A DNA stretch of 64,000 bases from assembly GCF_000003815.2 (NCBI RefSeq), contig NC_049988.1, forward strand, positions 14,516,803 through 14,580,802. Direction: 5' to 3'. The notes under the pieces are model-generated. The model saw only the letters and a program-made list of their open reading frames with translations, did no database searches and was not told the DNA's origin. A program made the translations under genes and the position numbers. Every line of letters starts with the position of its first letter. The first letter of the stretch is position 1. Below, piece by piece: positions 61,901-64,000 of the stretch. This DNA is from Branchiostoma floridae (lineage: Eukaryota; Chordata; Leptocardii; Amphioxiformes; Branchiostomatidae).

Positions 61901-63713
61901 TACCGGTGATCTCCATGAAGAATGAAGAGACGCATTGCTCCCGCTCAGCAACGAACAGGACAAAGTGGTAAGTTTCTCCTACCTAGGGAAAGAAGATAAA
62001 AAGGTTTGAAATAGGCTATGACCTTGCTGATGCAATACATAAAATAGAGATACATTCGTTTACATTACACAAACTCTCAGCGTCCAGGGCTGTAAGGATT
62101 CCAGCCGGAAGGACCTGCTTGACTTTCAGGGGCCAGTAGAAGAGCTGCTAGAAGCCTACTTTAGTCAGACTCTCCAGTGCCATGGGTTGGAAGTGTTAAA
62201 CATATCTTGATTACGTTATAGTAAGAAGTTTACTTCATATCCGTCCTAAAGTCTCTGTTAAATGTTGATAACGTTACATCATAAGGGAGAAATTGCAACA
62301 TGTGTTTCTGATCTTACCGTTAAGTCTAATGCCACAGTCTCATTCACTTCACTTACTCCTGGAACACATTCTCCACCCGTGACATTTCCGGAAACAGGTA
62401 CAATACTCCCTCCGCCTGAAAAAATGAACAGATCGTCAACAATCGCAAATTAACAAAAACAATAACAGAGACGACAGTAACAACATGGTAATCACAATTT
62501 TGTGTTGAAGTCCGAAAGAATTCTGATGTATTCTATTCTGATGTATTCTATTCTATTCTATTCTATTCTATTCTATTCTGATGTATTCTAACGTATTCTA
62601 TTCTATTTTGATGTATTCTAATGTATTCTATTCGGATCTATTCTAACGTATTCTATTCTATTCTATTTTATTCTATTCCATTCCATTCTATTCTATTCTG
62701 TTCTACTCCTGACCAACGTACCTTCTCCCTGCGCTGGAAGTAGGCTGATTATCCTACACGCAGTGTTTGTGGAACTGTCGCCCTTCTGTCGCCGCAGGTC
62801 AACAACTTTCTGTTTGTCAACAAACAACCACAGCTCGTCCCCACCACCAACGGTGATGATCTCGTTCCCAGTGTAAGTGATAGCTACACGGATAGCCAGG
62901 GTAAATCTGTGGAATAAAGGGAAGATAACATCAAATCAAATACATTTTTTTGCAAGTCCTCTAAAAATTTACTTTTGTGATTAGGAACGTAACTGCTATG
63001 CTTTGTTGCATGGCATTTTCTTGCACATTTGGTCCGTATGCTAGTGCACTCTATAAAAAGGTACAGTTCGGATGCTAACATACGAATCTTATTGACAGCG
63101 ACACTGTGTGTTGTTGTCATCGTCGCACAGTTGTGTGTAGTATGGAACCATTAATGAGAATGATAAATGCAACATTAAGTTCGATAGTGGAGACACCAAC
63201 CCAAAGTTGTGCAGTACATTGTTGCAGTCCCTCTGTTGTTCAGACCTGTATCCCAGTCCGTCAATCGGAAAGAATCTATCGCTGTAATACCTGGGGATAG
63301 AAATGACGGGGAAAATTGCATCAAGAACCGTGGCACATTCCGTTGGCAGACATATTACATTGGTTGATACGTTTTCCATATCATGCAATGACACTGAGTT
63401 TTTAGTAAGAAGATACTCAATTCTTCCATTAGAAAATTAATGAGATTTAATGAGATTCTACTTCGTTAAATTTCAATAAGAGAATGCTAAATTTTGTTGT
63501 TAGATAGATGACAATAGAAGGGTTCTATACTGTTATGCATGTACGAATCCAATTACAGACCTTTTTAGCTTGATAATGCAATCCAAAAGAAGCAAGTGTA
63601 CCTGTAGGTATCCGTATCATTTTGTTTCTCCAGCGTCAGCGTCGCTTCTCTGACGTAGTTCACGTTAGGGACGGACGCGAACCACTGAGAGATGGAGTCA
63701 GTGGCGGGGTTGT
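45244..63713 (-). CDS. Giant chimeric thrombospondin, 36 exons, 5' end beyond the window
   Basis: The exons in protein order are listed with the domain entries below. They run from 63602-63713 to 45244-45471 (TAG), total 5075 coding bases (about 1690 residues), and every junction agrees in phase. The type-3 calcium repeats plus the C-terminal lectin-like domain define a thrombospondin, a secreted calcium-binding matrix glycoprotein. Around this core are a fibro-slime/PA14-like module, two cadherin repeats, a discoidin domain, cysteine-rich modules and EGF modules on the N side, and a LamG-like domain after the C-terminus. Vertebrate thrombospondins 1-5 end at the C-domain and have none of the cadherin, discoidin or fibro-slime parts. 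I recall reports of very large 'mega-thrombospondins' in invertebrates, and this may be one. One gene is inferred because exons stay in phase and closely spaced. The signal peptide and start are not in the window. Confidence 0.85.
47166..49762 (-). CDS. Thrombospondin exons 27-31: C-terminal lectin-like domain
   Basis: Exons 49596-49762 (second half), 49222-49273, 48771-48961, 47731-47903 and 47166-47309. The sequence follows the L-type-lectin-like beta sandwich of thrombospondins closely: [85 protein letters not shown] and [20 protein letters not shown] ending YTCGD. This domain contacts cell-surface partners. Where vertebrate thrombospondin-1 has a cysteine (GRLGVFCF), this protein has Gln. 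Exon 30 is flanked by three partial tandem copies (47998-48430). Confidence 0.93.
47458..47600. repeat. Partial duplicate of exon 31 border and adjoining intron
   Basis: The block CATCAATGTCGTTGG..ATTGTCACCCTTTATAGAAT resembles the 5' end of exon 31 with its acceptor (around 47286-47320). It is followed by a diverged copy of the next intron stretch (ATCTGAAAG..GGTACCA). It lacks the rest of the exon, so it cannot substitute for it. Confidence 0.55.
47995..48432 (-). pseudogene. Three partial tandem copies of thrombospondin C-domain exon 30
   Basis: Copies at about 47998-48080, 48166-48253 and 48338-48425 repeat the first ~85-90 bases of exon 30 (GTCCCGGTACGGCTCTAGCG ... AATCAATCTGCTGTG) with ~80 bases of its upstream intron, at a ~170-base period. 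Each keeps a usable acceptor and an open frame matching [17 protein letters not shown]. Each then runs into TCAGGAAAAAATTTCTC-type intron sequence without the second half of the exon or its normal donor. The two nearest the true exon are almost identical to it, and the farthest is most diverged. Confidence 0.8.
49596..52335 (-). CDS. Thrombospondin exons 21-27: type-3 calcium repeats
   Basis: Exons 52231-52335, 51712-51819, 51279-51438, 50719-50884, 50359-50444, 50069-50164 and 49596-49762. They encode a run of DxDxDG calcium motifs with regularly spaced cysteines: [75 protein letters not shown] and [15 protein letters not shown]. These wrap around many calcium ions to form the wire of the thrombospondin signature piece. 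One loop is degenerate ([16 protein letters not shown]). The series has about the usual number of repeats. Confidence 0.93.
52555..52715 (-). repeat. Dispersed repeat, copy 2
   Basis: The reverse strand matches the repeat at 42988-43160 block for block (CTCCACCAGGCCTTTGTACG, ATCGTAGAATTCG, CACGCTAAGGTTCATGTTTC, CCTGGCAAAATATTCTC). It sits in the intron between exons 20 and 21. Confidence 0.7.
52757..55193 (-). CDS. Thrombospondin exons 17-20: EGF-like modules
   Basis: Exons 55063-55193, 53359-53499, 53107-53181 and 52757-52906. Four EGF-like modules: [40 protein letters not shown]; a calcium-binding type with [12 protein letters not shown] split over exons 19 and 20; and [18 protein letters not shown]. 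Phase 0 junctions dominate. Thrombospondins have EGF modules just before the type-3 repeats, so this position is canonical. The large intron between exons 17 and 18 carries a 1.1-kb repeat element. Confidence 0.88.
53966..55058. mobile_element. ~1.1-kb non-coding element with ACCTCCATGAAAA ends
   Basis: It starts TACCTCCATGAAAATTTAG and ends TTTTTTCATGGAGGTAATA, so the ends are inverted copies of about 14 bases. The interior is AT-rich, with internally repeated blocks (CCTCATTAAT.ATGCAAAT at 54249 and 54540; AAA.TGCCCCTGC..TTCC) and a (CA)n-type tract at 54957-55022. Related fragments occur at 17885-18000 (plus) and 55790-55960 (minus), sharing the GGGGGCCCAAA..TTGACCTT block. It is probably a non-autonomous DNA element. 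Confidence 0.6.
54957..55022. repeat. (CA)n-rich microsatellite
   Basis: ACAC/AAAC-type tandem units lie near the end of the element at 53966-55058. Confidence 0.85.
55563..57155 (-). CDS. Thrombospondin exons 13-16: cysteine-rich GCC2/GCC3-like modules
   Basis: Exons 56992-57155, 56697-56762, 56331-56430 and 55563-55739. They contain [47 protein letters not shown], then [36 protein letters not shown] and [11 protein letters not shown]. The repeated 'C..CP.G.Y......C..C' pattern is that of GCC2/GCC3 (ephrin-receptor-like or TNF-receptor-like) modules of extracellular proteins. Exons 14 and 15 are less regular. Confidence 0.7.
57638..59032 (-). CDS. Thrombospondin exons 10-12: discoidin (F5/8 type C) domain
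   Basis: Exons 58842-59032, 58204-58350 and 57638-57794. The fold starts at [13 protein letters not shown] and continues [67 protein letters not shown] and [20 protein letters not shown], closing with LIGC. The first and last cysteines would form the usual disulfide. Discoidin domains bind lipids, glycans or collagen through loops. In the last exon the reading frame continues past a decoy GTAGTA site, because the domain would otherwise lack its final strand. The donor used is GTACGT. Confidence 0.85.
59423..61336 (-). CDS. Thrombospondin exons 6-9: cadherin repeats
   Basis: Exons 61172-61336, 60736-60884, 60096-60265 and 59423-59646. The marks of cadherin repeats are [29 protein letters not shown], then the calcium-linker [15 protein letters not shown], and in the second repeat [16 protein letters not shown] followed by IAMTINDAC. 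Cadherin repeats bind calcium between modules and give stiff rods. The first repeat is incomplete and its Pro/Ala-rich insert (PSPAPLP) is unusual. The second ends in NDAC in place of DVNDN, so the last calcium site may be lost. The extra cysteines are odd for classical cadherins. Confidence 0.75.
59828..59912. repeat. Short palindromic repeat (hairpin) in intron
   Basis: AACCTGGAGTCCAACCTTCT..CGCTTTG is mirrored by CAAAGTGAACAAGCTGGACT..CCAGGTT around a ~16-base loop. It could be a small MITE or a hairpin in the pre-mRNA between thrombospondin exons 8 and 9. Confidence 0.65.
61700..63713 (-). CDS. Thrombospondin exons 1-5: fibro-slime/PA14-like module
   Basis: Exons 63602-63713, 63201-63290, 62722-62906, 62318-62415 and 61700-61982. 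The sequence [20 protein letters not shown], then [53 protein letters not shown] and [17 protein letters not shown] follows the fibro-slime pattern (W..VP..N, YFP.DG.G, HNF.F, GDD.WVF...LV.DLGG, .Y.F..F..ER). This is a PA14-related beta-barrel that binds sugars or proteins outside the cell. The usual GDDD calcium motif is GGGDE here. A polybasic SRRRRSAD stretch (coded near 61838-61860) follows and could be cleaved by a furin-type protease. The acceptor and donor of exon 2 were chosen to keep the HNFGF frame. Confidence 0.72.
62519..62706. repeat. (ATTCT)n pentanucleotide microsatellite
   Basis: A long imperfect run of TTCTA units with GATGTATTCTA interruptions, in the intron between exons 3 and 4 of the thrombospondin gene. 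Likely length-polymorphic. Confidence 0.92.
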
Positions 63714-64000
63714 CTGTCAAAACGCGAGAATAGATGCTAATGACAAGACTGAGACACTGAGACATCACGTGTAACGCTAAAAGACGTTCTATATATATCG
63801 ATATGGAAGCACAATTTCTACTTACTTCCAATACAAGTTAGTTGTTAATTGATTGTCCTCTGTCACAAGAAGAATTCGTGTAGAACTCTTCAGTTCATGG
63901 GACCATCTTTGCTTCACAAAGTACAGTACCTTTCGTTTGATATTGTCTTACCATAGAAACCTATCTAAACATGATTTACATAATGTGTTACATTTGCATA

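Noticed and set aside
63197-63290. Exon 2 of the thrombospondin ending at the GTGTCT donor
   Set aside because: It gives the wrong phase for the next exon. The GTTGGT donor four bases earlier restores HNFGFTLAIR.
1-64000. CRISPR array, operon, rRNA or a bacterial-type defence locus
   Set aside because: The window is intron-rich animal DNA. No spaced direct repeats of CRISPR type, rRNA segments or polycistronic gene runs are seen.

Overview
The window is nuclear DNA of an animal. Coding sequence is split into short exons with GT..AG introns, and the introns and intergenic DNA are AT-rich and full of small dispersed repeats. A (6-4) photolyase-type gene together with a thrombospondin fused to cadherin, discoidin and fibro-slime-like modules suggests an invertebrate deuterostome, most likely a lancelet (Branchiostoma). 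That assignment is inference from gene content, since no marker gene is present. There is one 100-base assembly gap (43454-43553).

Layout. (1) 280-2191, minus strand: four phase-1 exons of an extracellular protein with thrombospondin type-1 (TSP1) half-repeats and a PAN/Apple domain; it runs off the left edge. (2) 4009-23990, minus strand: a three-exon gene for a divergent VAP-like MSP-domain protein of 255 residues. Its first intron is about 18.6 kb and holds most of the repeats in the left third. (3) 24.1-32.3 kb: no gene seen, but a reverse-transcriptase remnant, a tRNA-type SINE, a MITE-like element and several tandem arrays. (4) 32327-37137, plus strand: a complete eight-exon gene for a 507-residue (6-4) photolyase. 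(5) 37.1-44.7 kb: gene-poor, with a second SINE copy, hairpins and a repeat cluster around the assembly gap. (6) 44.7-63.7 kb, minus strand: 36 exons (about 1690 residues in the window) of a giant chimeric thrombospondin whose 5' end lies beyond the right edge. In protein order it has a fibro-slime/PA14-like module, two cadherin repeats, a discoidin (F5/8C) domain, cysteine-rich GCC2/GCC3-like modules, four EGF-like modules, the type-3 calcium repeats, the thrombospondin C-terminal lectin-like domain and a final LamG-like domain.

The genes do not form a pathway: one repairs UV lesions, one is probably an intracellular contact-site adaptor relative, and two are secreted or extracellular. The most interesting items are the thrombospondin chimera, the tandem array of partial copies of one of its C-domain exons, and the VAP-like protein that lacks a membrane anchor and has changed residues in the FFAT-binding pocket. 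All splice junctions were read by eye and checked for phase. No transcript or database search was available.
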